Below, in pieces: positions 12,216-22,680 of a stretch of 64,000 nt of DNA (positions are counted from its first letter, which is position 1; each line of letters opens with the position of its first letter). Position numbers and translations under genes: made by a program. The notes beneath the pieces were generated by a model that worked only from the letters and a program-made list of their open reading frames with translations, was not told the DNA's origin and did no database searches. Source of the stretch: Craterostigma plantagineum. Taxonomy: Eukaryota; Streptophyta; Magnoliopsida; Lamiales; Linderniaceae. The stretch covers positions 1 to 64,000 of the forward strand of contig JAPQWV010000357.1 of assembly GCA_027422505.1 (NCBI GenBank), in the 5' to 3' direction.

Positions 12216-13182
12216 GATTCTGCGTCGGTCGGGATCCGTAGCAGATACCGAAGTGGTTTCGCCCACACTGCTGGCACTGTGGCGCTGGCATCGCTGGTCG
12301 ATAGGGAACGTTGGTTGGTCCCTGGCTAAAGTTCGGGCGCCACATCTGTTGGCCCGGTCGATTGCCTTTGTTCTTCGGGCCATTGCCGAAGAATGAGCGC
12401 TTCTGACTGCTACCTCCTTGTTGAGCCTCCCTCTTTCTGTTCACTTCCTGAGCTTCTCTCACTACTCCTTCAGCTTGTTCGGCTATCAACGCACGCTCTG
12501 TCGCTTGCCGAAATTCCAACTGTCTCGCGCCCGCCACACTAAGGTCTCGATAGAATTCCGGCTTTAGTCCCCGAAGGAATCTCGTAACTTTCAGAGCATT
12601 CGTTGCTACGAGATGAGGAGCAAAGCGGGATAACTCCTCGAACTTGCGAATGTATTCCGCAACTGGCATTCGCCCTTGTTTCAGGTTCATGAACTCGTAC
12701 ATGCGCTGCTCTTGGTCGTGAGTAGTGAAGTACTTTTCATAGAACAGTTCCCTAAAGCGCTCCCACGACATAGTAGCAGAACCTTCTAACACCTTCATGG
12801 TGTTCCACCAGAACCGCGCGCTTCCCCGAAGCAGGGAAACGGCACATAGCACATTCTCATTGTTCGGTACGCGACTATAGACAAACAGATCTTCAACAGT
12901 GCCGATCCAGTCCTCGGCCACCGCAGGGTTGGCGGCCTCGGCAAAATTTGGGGGATTCAATTTGCGAAACCTCTCCCCGATGATTTCCACACGATCGGAG
13001 TGTGGGGAGGAATGGTGCTCAGATGAGCTCCGGTGATTGATCAGGGTATTGATCTGGTCTGACTGGCGCTGTATCAACTCAGTCAGCCGTCGAATTGTGT
13101 CGTGTTCAGGAGTCGGGGACTCAGGTTCGTCCCGTCGACTCGTTTCTCCTACGAACTCTCGTCTAGGTCTTCCTCTCGACAT
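12088..13182 (-). pseudogene. gag: Gypsy Gag with zinc knuckles
   Basis: I start it at the ATG at 13182 (MSRGRPRREF) because the upstream codons of the open frame are leader. It has a typical plant gypsy Gag core: RFWWNTMKV, SWERFRELFYEKYF, QGRMPVAEYIRKFEELSRFAPH. The C-terminal knuckle region is [13 protein letters not shown] followed by QCFRC. In the second knuckle, near 12199, one G is missing. The frame therefore leaves the KMGHSARNC continuation, and the residues to 12088 are out of frame. Gag would form the particle and package the RNA. Confidence 0.92.
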
Positions 13183-13321
13183 TTTCCAAATACTATATAA
13201 CACATAAGTGAGCACATAAATATCACATAGTCACGTCAGCGCACAACACTTACAGGCAAGGCTGGTTCTCCAGGCTTCTGAGCGGCGGTACATGGACAGT
13301 CTTCAGAACCTAAAACCTAAC

Positions 13322-13333
13322 GCTCTGATACCA
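13322..13333 (-). other. Primer binding site, initiator tRNA-Met type
   Basis: Minus strand reads TGGTATCAGAGC, complementary to the 3' end of plant initiator tRNA-Met. It lies two bases inside the 5' LTR end (13336). It sets the element's orientation and LTR border. Confidence 0.92.
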
Positions 13334-13335
13334 CC

Positions 13336-15862
13336 TGTCGCGACCCTACTTCCTAATTAGAATAATTGGCGGATTTCCGCAACAGAAGTCGCGGAGGACC
13401 CCATTTATAAAAAAAACTTTTAATAAAATAATTTACATTTCATATCAAAGGTCGGGTTTTACAAAAAAAACGTCATATTTACACACCGGCCGAAGCCCCA
13501 AAATCTAACCCGACTAAACTAAACTACGCCTCTCCACAGGTCGCGTCCCATGTACCGCTCCGCCCTCAAAAGCCCGTGGAGTCACCGCCGCCAGCCCGCG
13601 TACAGCTAACCCTGACACCCATCGGTGTCGGGCGCAGTCTCACCTATAAAATAAAACCCTGAGCAAAAACGCCCAGTAGGTGGCAGTAAAAACATGCAAT
13701 GCATATGCGTGCGTGCACTCAACCCAATCCCATGTCCTCACACATGAAATATGCACGCTCGACCTATCTTACGTCTCATCACATATCAGGGCCCTAGGCT
13801 AGACTCGGCACCCACGCACGCATGGCAAGGTACGCCATAATCATGCGGTAGCCCACGCCGGCCTCGCCGGGTCGCTCCCTCCGCACACAATCTCAACCCG
13901 ACGGTGTTACACCTTGGTGTAACTCCCCGAGTAGTCTACCACTACCCAGGTAGACAGGAATCTCACATCTGTCTGCCGTCCCTGAGCCAATAAAATATCG
14001 GTGGTGTACACCTCGGGTGGCTCAATCCCGAGTAGATGGGTGTCGCAAACCCCCTCTCCCACCAGGTGCCCTATCGAGTCTAGACCTGACTACCAACATC
14101 GGTAACTCTACCCCACTCATCCGACACCGTAAGGAGTCGCCGTATGAATACGGTACATCATCATCACTCTCACCCGTGCATGTCGTGATATGCACATAAA
14201 ATTCAATCACATGAACACATCACACTTCATACAATAGTAAATAGTAAAACACGGAAAATATTATATTTTATTAAAATCCGATACTAGGCCGATGGTATGA
14301 AATTCCAAAAATAATATTTTTATAATTTAAAATATGGGTTGACCCGAAAATATATGTTATAGTACGAAAATATTTTATTTAAAAGTGATTTGGGCTTAAA
14401 ACAAAATATTTGGATACTGTTTTAGGATTTTTGGTAAAAGTCGGGCGATTTAAGTTGTGCAGTAGAAAAATGTCGAGATAATTAATAGATGGATTTCGAG
14501 ATGAATTATAACGGATGTCGAGTTACCTATTACAAAGATGTCGAGCTGCATAATTGATAAAAGTCGATATGTATAGTGAAGGGACTCGACATTTCTAAGG
14601 TTTGTATATCGACATTTATAGTTGTTTTGAGAGTCTCGACATTGTGTAAGAATTTCGACATTTATTCTTTGTTTAATTATGTGCCACGACATTTTACAAT
14701 GATGTCGACTTTTACAAGGAATGATGAGCTCGACATTTTCTATTTTACTAGAACTCGACATTTTTAAGTAAGAACTCGACATTTTCTATTTCACCAGAAC
14801 TCGACATTTTTAAGTAAGACTCGACATTTTCTTGGTATGTCTCGACATTTACATTATATCGACATTCTATAAAAGTTTCGACATTTCGTATAAGATATCG
14901 ACATTTTTGTTAGAGGCCTCGACATTTTTCAAGAGGTTTCGACATTTTTCAGAAATCATGGTCTCGACATTTATGAGGCTTCGACATCTTTTACAGACTT
15001 CGACATTTTTCAGACATTCAAACATGTTCTTCGTCACATACACATCGATCAAATCATCCATCTCATGAACTCATATATTGAGTCCAAAATCACGTTAAAA
15101 CACATAACAAACATACCACGAAAATTATAAGAATCATAAAACTTCATCTTTAAAACTCGAGTGGCCTTCTAAACGAATTCTAAAGAATTTGAGGAAAATC
15201 ATACGGGTAGTAGGGGTTTAAAACCACCTACCTATCCTCCAAGCTTAATTTAGACTAATTCCCTAGCTTGATGCTCGACTTGATCCCACCAAAAGTCAGC
15301 TCCTCTCGTCACCCTCTATGCTTCAATTTCGACCCATCACTAAGCCGTGTAAAATATAAAAATCCGTAAACTTATGGAGGGTTAATAAGTTATATGTATA
15401 ATCCTTACCTCCTAAGCTCGTTTAGACAATTCCCAAGGTTGAGAAAATCGATCAAGCTTGCCAAGAAAATTCCCTTTTTCTTCTCCTTATTCACGTTGGT
15501 TTGAAGGGTTTGTAAGTGAGGTTTCCTTCTCAATTACCACGTTTTTTCCTTAGCCAAATAATGATTATTTTATGCAAAATATCTAATAAAAGTATGGCAC
15601 TAGGCGTGGGCTTCCCTTAGTTTAAAGAAGCTTGTCCCTATCCCTTTATTTAATTTATTTGGGCCAACTACTTGTCTTGGGCTTTGATAATTTAATTTGG
15701 GCTCTACTATAATTTGATGTTTTATTTCTTGGACTTCCTAATCGATTTCGGCCCAACCAACATTTTCGGCTCGCTCCCAAAAATCCGATTTCGTTCGAAA
15801 ATCATCTTCATTAATTCCGAACATTACAAAAATAATCCCGTATTAATTTTACGGGTATTACA
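13336..15862 (-). mobile_element. 5' LTR of the gypsy chromovirus (complete)
   Basis: 2,527 bp with TG/CA ends: TGTAATACCCG at 15862 and GGGTCGCGACA at 13336 on the minus strand. It holds a GC-richer block (about 13750-14210) and the TGTCGA motif array (about 14460-15015). It abuts the primer site on one side and the interrupted copia integrase on the other. The apparent ORFs inside (for example 14450-14782, 14832-15068) are not credible genes. Confidence 0.93.
14460..15015 (-). repeat. TGTCGA motif array in the gypsy LTR
   Basis: About 25 occurrences of AATGTCGA (G or A next) or close variants at irregular 15-35 bp spacing. Those from about 14580 rightwards read as TCGACATT on the plus strand; the few at 14468-14565 point the other way. 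Copies of the same array lie at 5480-6030 and 7270-7850. The spacing and the sequence between motifs vary, so it is not a simple tandem repeat. Confidence 0.8.
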
Positions 15863-16105
15863 GCCGCTGCAAACTCATAGTATCAATGGAAGAAAGTACG
15901 TGCTAGTGATCGTCGACGACTACTCTCGCTACACTTGGACAAAGTTCCTCCGCACCAAAGATGAGACCGGTGACTTGATGATCAACTTTGTGAACACTAC
16001 TCAAAATCTGCTGCAACAGACTATTGAAGTTATTCGAACAGACAACGGCACTGAGTTCATGAACAATCACCTCAGTGAGTTTAATCAGAGATGAAACTGG
16101 GCATT
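15863..16105 (+). pseudogene. Copia integrase fragment of element E
   Basis: Encodes LQTHSINGRKYVLVIVDDYS, RYTWTKFLRTKDETG, LLQQTIEVIRTDNGTEF and HLSEF, the integrase catalytic core including the second aspartate region. It matches the integrase of element C at 54130-54370. The 5' part is missing because the gypsy LTR inserted at 15862. At about 16105 the sequence leaves pol, just after the codons matching KLGI, and joins the AT-rich spacer. RT and RNase H are therefore deleted. Confidence 0.9.
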
Positions 16106-16714
16106 TGAATGTTTGAAGCCATCGAAGAACTTTTTTCGACCGCAAAAAGTCTTAATTGAATTCCGATTTAATTGAGATACTGACTGCATCGAATTAGTTT
16201 TTCGATCAATAAAATTCTGATTTAGTCGCTAAGATGGAAGATTTTGATCGAAAAAGTAATTACCATCGAGAAATCTAATTAAGATTTTTTTTGAGCGAAA
16301 AACTTAAACACTGAATAGACAATTTAGATGCAAATTAGATCGAGCGTAAAACTTACTATCGCAAAATAGAATTTTCGATTTAATTTCATTTCGGTGGCAA
16401 AAATTTAGCAGCGAAAAATTAATTTTTCAACGCTTAATTTTTCGATCGCAAAATTTCGCCGCTTAGGATTTAATTGATCGAAAATTTTTCTCGACGATTG
16501 ACTTAGTTTTTCGTTGACTAATTTCTCGATAGAAAAATAACGCAGCGAAAAAAAAAAATATTTTCTTAAGATCGAAAATCACGTACCGCTCGCCAAATTT
16601 CAAATCGAAAAATTTTATTCAATCGAGGAAAATTTCTCGATAGTAACTTCACCTGAGGAATAATTTCTCGATCGTAAATTTACGCGGAATTTTTCTCGAT
16701 CGTAAAATTGATCG

Positions 16715-16780
16715 GCTACAGTCTCACGATTTCAAGTTCAACACTTAGAAGAATTTTTTCTAAGTCTTTTACCCTGTAGC
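16715..16780 (+). other. Nested hairpin in the E spacer
   Basis: Outer stem GCTACAG/CTGTAGC encloses an inner stem ACTTAGAA/TTCTAAGT with a 7-base loop. The same two-stem arrangement is found in the D and H spacers at a similar distance from ORF3. Confidence 0.55.
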
Positions 16781-17127
16781 GAACATTAGCAAATAAAATT
16801 TTCTCGATCGCAAAATTAAACGGGGTGATTTCAATTGAAATCAGTGCATAGGAAATCAATTTCAAAACCAAATTTCTCGAGCGAAAAATCTCTCGGCATG
16901 AACAGTAACATTTCTCTCGATCAAATACCTAGAAAATTTCGAAGTCTTTTCACGCATTACATGTTTAATTCGAAATTACAATCATGCCATTACATTTTTT
17001 TAAAATCAAGGATCCTATATGCATGCCACACGATTTCAATTCAAAATTCATCAAACATGTCATGACTTGATACAATACTAAAGTTTGATAAAATTAAATC
17101 AATTTTCGACTAAAATCAAATTTATGA

Positions 17128-17159
17128 ACTAATGAACTATTATATCTCTTATTTTTCAG
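17128..17159 (+). promoter_or_regulatory. Splice-acceptor-like site before ORF3 (E)
   Basis: A CTAAT branch-like motif is followed by TATATCTCTTATTTTTCAG and immediately by ATGGAT. The AG abuts the initiator ATG. The same arrangement stands before ORF3 in D and H. Confidence 0.55.
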
Positions 17160-17758
17160 ATGGATCTCTACCCTCGTTATAATCACATCTACGACCACAA
17201 CCTTTATCTAAAGGTTCAGGATACGAACTTCCAGCTCGATCTGAGCACCTTTCGGTGTCCGCACGAGATCATTGTATCTATCCTGCAAGGGCACCCCATC
17301 TGGCATGCATTGACGGTCACCGCATCCGTGCCAATGGTCTATCTCCAGCAATTCTTGTGATGTTAAGGATTAGTGGCAAATGGAGCATTCTCCTTCTCAG
17401 CAATAATTGGGACGCGGCACATACATATGGACAAGAACCAGTTCGGGATGATTCTGGACTTGCCATACAGCGAAAACTACGACCCGCTCCCATCAGACGC
17501 AGAAATGGTGCATGACTTCATGCAGATCGGATATCAACCTCAGCTCACCAAGCTAGCTCAGGTCCAGAGCAGCGGTATTCCTCATCCCTGGAAGACACTG
17601 TTCGGGATTGTGAACAAGTGTCTATCACCCAAGCATGCTGGCTTCGACAAGGGCAATGGCAACATACTGCGGATCTTTCATGGACTCGCATTCTCCAGAA
17701 ATTACGATTTCACGCAGCTGATCTGGGAGCGGAAGGGCAATCAAGCACAAAGGGAGAT
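17160..17758 (+). pseudogene. Truncated ORF3 of copia element E
   Basis: N-terminal ORF3 domain, starting MDLYPRYNHIYDHNLYL with ILQGHP and VTASVPMVYLQQF motifs. Two in-frame stops (TGA, TAA) follow at about 17358-17366. The frame then continues with ANGAFSFSAIIGTRH, NYDPLPSDAEMV, IPHPWKTLFGIVNKCL and KHAGFDKGNG. After QLIW the frame jumps to ERKGNQAQ, the family's last residues. This is an internal deletion of roughly 2.9 kb compared with D, with the trinucleotide TGG shared at the breakpoints. The function of ORF3 is unknown. Confidence 0.85.
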
Positions 17759-17760
17759 TG

Positions 17761-18090
17761 TGTAGAGTATCAATTTTAATTGTGCTTGATTTCATTAGTT
17801 GTTCTAGTAGTCCTTAGATTAGGACTGATTTGATATTTATACAAAGTTTGTTTGGTATAAATAGTTGTACACACATCGAGAAATAGACAAGAAAATTAGA
17901 GAATCAATCCGAAAGGCTGCCGAATTCAATTCTAGAGAGAGAAACAGCAAAACATTTTCACACTAAAGGAACTCTCTCTCGTATTCTTCAAGTGAAGGTT
18001 TTCGATCGAAATTCATATTTCAATAATTCTAATCGATTTCCTTAGAATTCATGTCTAGGATTGATTGTGTTGACAAACGGGGACCTAACA
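17761..18090 (+). mobile_element. 3' LTR of copia element E
   Basis: About 330 bp, TGTAGAGTATC to GACCTAACA. It is preceded by the purine tract AAAGGGAGATT. TATAAATA at 17856-17863 lies at the end of a dyad with 10-base arms (17836-17861). No primer site follows, so this is a 3' LTR. Confidence 0.9.
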
Positions 18091-18956
18091 GAGTGCTAGA
18101 GCGAACCTAGTGAGAGTTGTCGAAACGGATCATTCGTTGAACCTAGGAATTTAGTTTGCTGACTTGACTTGACGGCATTAAATCTTTCAATTGTCGTATG
18201 AATTTTTAAGCGTGACAATGATCGTAGCAAAATAATCTGACCCCATAGTATTAATAATATTATACCCATACGATAAAAAAATAATAAATAACAATATTAA
18301 TATATTTTTTAAAATCGCACATTCTGACATGCAATAGATATTTGCATTCGAATTGAAATGATAAAAACGCGAATATTTGTTCTTGCTCAGTTTCTTCCGC
18401 AAAATCACCGTTAGGGGAACATGTATCTAGGCTAATCTTGATAAATCGCGTGTTTTTAATAAGTGTCTCTTTGATTGATTGATATGCTTATTTGATGAAT
18501 CGATTGAGATGCATTATTTGAGGGGGAGCATTTACAAAATTATGTATTGAGCTCCAAATAATTTTGATGGTTCTTCTCTAAGTATTGCAGAAATCGATCT
18601 AAACATTCCTCCGTACCACGCACTTCAATGAGAAGGACTTCACGAATTTACAGGATTTGGTGCACACGACATTAGTTTAAATTTTGGTTGGTTAAATATT
18701 TGGATCGTCAACGTGTTTTATGAATTTATTTTAACCAATATATCTCGAATTTTGTTGGGGGAAACAAATAAAATAAAAATAATTGCTTCCAAAATTAACT
18801 CTAATATTTTTGAGGGAGCCAGATGTCACTAATCAGAATTGCTTTAAGTCTTGCAGATTTATAAAATGTGAAGACGGAGCCAGATGTCATCAATCAGAAT
18901 TTCAGCGAGTTAATTGCATTTATTTTCACATATAGGGGGAGCAATTATGTGATTTA
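18091..18956 (+). other. Unclassified AT-rich DNA with purine tracts
   Basis: No gene recognised. It contains AGGGGGAGCA tracts at about 18520 and 18937, and a phrase GGAGCCAGATGTCA repeated at about 18816 and 18877. It lies between E's LTR and the D spacer, so it is probably D's noncoding sequence downstream of pol, into which E inserted. The ORF at 18187-18408 on the minus strand looks spurious. Confidence 0.5.
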
Positions 18957-20254
18957 CTCGAAAATTTAGAATCAATCTGAAAACACAGAGAACCTTGCTA
19001 TCGAGAAATTTGGGCAAATTCATAATTTTCCTTTACAGATTCTCGAGCGAAAATTTATTTGGGACCAAGTTGTAATTTTCGTTTGCATACTAACGAGCGA
19101 AAATTAAACAGGAACCAAACAAAATTTCTCGATCGAAATTTGTCGCGAGGAAAATTAAACAGTAACCATAGAAAATTTCTCGATCAAATGTTTCTCGATC
19201 GCAAATAGTAACGGGCCTAGATATTCTTAAGTGTCGAAAAACGTCTAAATCAGCCCATCAAAGAAATTAATGCTTGCAGTCGAAAATCCCTAAATACACT
19301 CAAAAACCCTCACTCGCAAAACTCAACAGTCGATAATTTTTCTCTCGCGAATTTTTTTTTCTGCAAAGACGAATCTTACAAATCTTACATTTTTTCACTA
19401 ATCTTCGTCTTTGAGAGGTAGATTCGACATTCTTTAGGGGTTTTGTGTGTTTGAACTCCGTTTACATCTATTTCTGTAATTTTTCGCCTGATTATAATTT
19501 CTCGTCTGCTCATAATATGGAAACTCGAATGCCAGTTTGCAGTGTTTTAAGACCAGTTTATATGCATAATCTAGGTTAAAAACTGCGTAATAAGATAGTT
19601 TAGAAGTTTCATGAACGGATAACGGTAGATTACTTCGATTTTTCTGCGTTATTATAGTTCGATCGGAAGATAGACTAAAACTGGATTTAAACATTTGAAG
19701 GCGTGGAAGAACTTTCTCGCTCGCAAACAGTAATAATCAAATTTTAATTTGATTGCATTACTGTTTGCTTCGTAAAAGATTCTCGATCGCAAAACTTGTT
19801 GACTTAGTCATTTAGATAAATAACGTAGATCGAAAACTAATTACCATCGAGAAATTTCGATTTGATTTTATTCGAGGGCAAAGATTACTGAACGGAACAG
19901 TTTAGATAGATATCTTTAAAGTTTTCGAGCGCAAAACTTACAATCGCAAATAATAATTTCGATTTCAATTTTGTTCTTGCTCGAAAATTTTAGCGGCGAT
20001 GAAATTAATTTTTCGACGATAAACATTCTCGATCGTAAAAACACGCAGCGACAATTTTGATCGATCGGAAATTTTCTCGATGTTTGACTTGGCTTCTAGT
20101 TGACAATTTTCTCGATGATAAAATTTTACACCGAAAAACTATTTTAAAATCGAAATTCATGCGTGAAAAATTTCTCGATCGTAAATTTACGCGGAAATTG
20201 ATTTTCTTGATCGAAAATTTACGCGAAAATTTTTCTCGATCATAAAACTTCTCG

Positions 20255-20317
20255 GCTACAGTATCACACATTAGGTTCAACACTTAGTAAAATTTCCTAA
20301 GTCTTTTTCACTGTAGC
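20255..20317 (+). other. Nested hairpin in the D spacer
   Basis: Outer stem GCTACAGT/ACTGTAGC (8 bp) encloses inner stem ACTTAG/CTAAGT with a 9-base loop. The 3' end is 352 nt before the ORF3 ATG. The inverted copy is at 153-215. Confidence 0.55.
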
Positions 20318-20637
20318 TTACCTTAGTGAATAAAACTTCTCTCGATCGCAAATTAACACATAGAATTGCATTAAAGTTGCACTTAGAAAATTTAATTGGG
20401 AATTTCAATTCTCGCGCGACAAAAAGCACGGAGTGAACAGTGCTTAAACACTTGAAATATTTTCAACTAAAATTTCATCGAACTTACATGCCTATGTTGA
20501 AATAAGATAATTTCTTTAATATTTACTTCGTATGATCTATGTGCAGATTTCATGATTTCAATTACGAATTTAAAATGAAATGATCCATTCTTATGGTTTG
20601 ATAAATTCTAAATTCGACTTAAATTATAGTTCTTGAA

Positions 20638-20669
20638 CTAATGATTTACATTTCTTATGCATATTTCAG
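20638..20669 (+). promoter_or_regulatory. Splice-acceptor-like site before ORF3 (D)
   Basis: CTAAT, then a T-rich tract ending GCATATTTCAG, directly followed by ATGGATCAC at 20670. Matches the arrangement in E and H. Confidence 0.55.
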
Positions 20670-21440
20670 ATGGATCACTATCCCACATACAATCACATTT
20701 ACGAAAAGGTCTTGTACCTCAACATACACGACACCAATTTCCAGCTCGACTGACGTCCTTTCGGTGTCCTGACGAGATTATGGTGTCTATACTACAAGGC
20801 CATCCCCTGTGGCATGCACTGACGGTGACGGCCTCAGTGCCTATGGTCTACCTTCAACAGTTTTGGGGGATGATCAAGAGCCAAGTCATTGAAGGGGCGT
20901 ACAGTTTCACAATGGTGATAAGGACGAGGCACATCAACATTAACAAGAATGACTTCGGTCTTATTCCCGACCTCCCCTACAACCCGAACTACGACCCCAT
21001 GCCAATTGATGCTGAGCTAGTGCGTGACTTCCTTCAGCTGGGATACCATCCACCGCTCACCAAACTAGCACAAATGCAAAGCAACGGAATTCCCCATCCG
21101 TGGAAGACATTGTTTGGGATCATCAACAAGTGTCTGTCCCCGAAGCACGCCGGCTTCGACAAAGGCAACGGCAACATTATGAGGATTTTCCACGGAACCG
21201 CCTTCTCGCGAAATTACAATTTCGCTCAACTGATCTGGAATGATCTAGCCGACCAGATCAGGCAGAAGGAAAATAAACGCTCGAAGAATGTGCCGTACGC
21301 CGGGTGGTTCTCCGTCATCATCCGACAACACATGGAGATGTACGAGCATAACATCCCTCGCCTACCTCCTGGAGGGAACTACCAACCACCGCGGTTAAAA
21401 TTCTTCCATCACCCGAGCTCACGGATCTGAACCAACCGTC
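20670..21440 (+). pseudogene. ORF3 N-terminal domain, element D
   Basis: Start chosen at 20670 (MDHYPTYNHIYEKVLYL) by agreement with E and H; an out-of-frame ATG lies at 20657. One base is missing near 20751 (after FQLD). The frame then reads well: VSILQGHPLWHALTVTASVP, MVYLQQFWGM, NYDPMPIDAELVRDFLQLGY, IPHPWKTLFGIINKCLSPKH, NKRSKNVPYAGWFSVIIRQ. A second frameshift near 21410 separates it from the middle part. No signal peptide or clear membrane span is visible. From memory it resembles the extra ORF found downstream of pol in some plant copia elements. Confidence 0.8.
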
Positions 21441-22680
21441 GATGGCAATTCCATTTGAGTTGCTACGTCTCACCGACCCCTCGGGAGATGTCTATAAACT
21501 CTACTACCGGGAGAATCATCTGACGGAACAGATGGTCAGAGGGCCCCCGACAGATTTCACAGTCAGCCATCACCAACAACAAAGCCCTGAGGACACGATG
21601 ATCGATGCAGTGGCTCAGGAGCTTGAACAGGAGCCCTCAATACAAGAAACTCAACAACACGATCTTGAGGTCATGATGATAGATGAAGTGACCCTTGGAA
21701 TTGAAGCTGAAGAACAAAATCAGGAGCTCCAAATCGAAGTGCCCGTCCATGTAGGCGTGCTCGAAGAGCCTATTGAGGAGGTTCTTCAGCAAGTAGCACA
21801 GCCCGAGGCAGAAATAGGGCAAAGGTCACTTCCACTGGTGACGGAACAGGCTCATAAGGACGTCGTATGCGACCCATCCCCTCACACAGCCACCTCATCC
21901 GACACTGAGTCCGATGAGGAGATCAGACTTATAAGAAGGACTCCAAGGCGTCCAAGTATTCAACTCGAGTCCCTCTTCCCCGCCATCACCACCACATCAG
22001 ACACGACTCCAGTCATCACTTCAAGCGTCATGGCAGAGATATCCACTCCTATTACTACCGGCCTCGACGTCGACATGTCAGATGTAGAGGTTCACTCTGA
22101 GCTTGTCACAACATCCATAGACGCGAATCTTATAGATTCAACTCAAGGATGGATGGAAGTCTCGGACAGTCGCTACCTCAAGTGACTACGAGCCAACCTG
22201 AGGAGCCGGTGTCTGATCAAGGGTTGTCAACAGGCGACATCAGTCGTCCTGGTCCATCAACGGAGGCGTCCGCTCCCTTTGTGACTGAAGACCACATCAA
22301 CGCCGCTCTCTCCACAACATTCAAATCATCCGAAGACAAAATCATGGAGAGTGTGCGTACAACAATCTAGACGTCCCGTCAAGATCGAGGGAAAGCACCC
22401 GTCTCGGAGCCAACTTCAGCACAAGCTGAGCTCACAACCCACACTCATCGACCCCTTACAAAACTCATCCATCCTAATCAACTGTATACCATCCCAATCA
22501 CCGAGCTCCACGACATACTTCTAGCCCATCTCATTGGTCTAACCATACGGTCGCCTCAGGAAGAATCCCTCTATAGGCGATTGGTGGACCATCCTGAGCG
22601 ATCTACCCAACGTGCAGAGGCCAAAGCTCTCACTCCAGACGCCGACATGACGACTCTGACGATTAGGACTTCATGAGGGG
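21441..22680 (+). pseudogene. ORF3 middle region, element D
   Basis: Continues from the N-terminal domain with MAIPFELLRLTDPSGDVYKL and YYRENHLTEQMVRGPP. It becomes a low-complexity region rich in E, Q, S, T and P (IEEVLQQVAQPEAEIGQ, SDTESDEEIRLIRRTPRRPS). A frameshift near 22160 moves to the frame with EPVSDQGLSTGDISRPGPST. A stop follows at about 22370, and coding-like sequence (LYTIPITELHDILLAHLIG) runs to about 22675. The composition suggests a disordered linker between the two conserved ends. Confidence 0.7.

Larger units (their letters stand above)
6562..15862 (-). mobile_element. Ty3/gypsy chromovirus (Tekay-like), nearly complete
   Basis: On the minus strand, in order: full 5' LTR (13336-15862, 2,527 bp), primer site, gag-protease-RT-RNase H-integrase-chromodomain, polypurine tract, truncated 3' LTR. 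Long LTRs, the domain order and a C-terminal chromodomain are the features of the plant Tekay/Del chromovirus group. It sits inside the integrase gene of copia element E. The second flank was replaced by the palindrome, so the target-site duplication cannot be checked. Confidence 0.9.
16106..17159 (+). other. Copia element E spacer upstream of ORF3
   Basis: About 1.05 kb of AT-rich noncoding DNA between the integrase stub and ORF3. It contains ten or more TTTCTCGATCG, TTTCGATCG or TCGAGAAA motifs and ends in a splice-acceptor-like tract directly before the ORF3 ATG. It is similar in content and position to the spacers of D (18957-20669) and H (59236-60757), so it is a conserved part of the family and not random filler. 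Confidence 0.8.
13947..20469. repeat. Right arm of giant inverted repeat
   Basis: Partner of 1-6561. This arm is contiguous with the full gypsy 5' LTR on its inner side and with the ORF3 of element D on its outer side, so it is probably the original copy. The left arm's LTR piece matches this arm's LTR better than the adjacent truncated LTR (for example the bases after GGCCGATGG), so the left arm was copied from here. The loop between the arms is about 7.4 kb. Confidence 0.93.
18957..20669 (+). other. Copia element D spacer upstream of ORF3
   Basis: About 1.7 kb of AT-rich noncoding DNA with repeated TTTCTCGATCG and TTCTCGATCGCAAA motifs. It is homologous to 59236-60757; the phrase TGCTTGCAGTCGAAAAT at about 19270 has its counterpart there. 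It ends at TTTCAG just before the ORF3 ATG. No protein-coding gene is supported. Confidence 0.8.
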
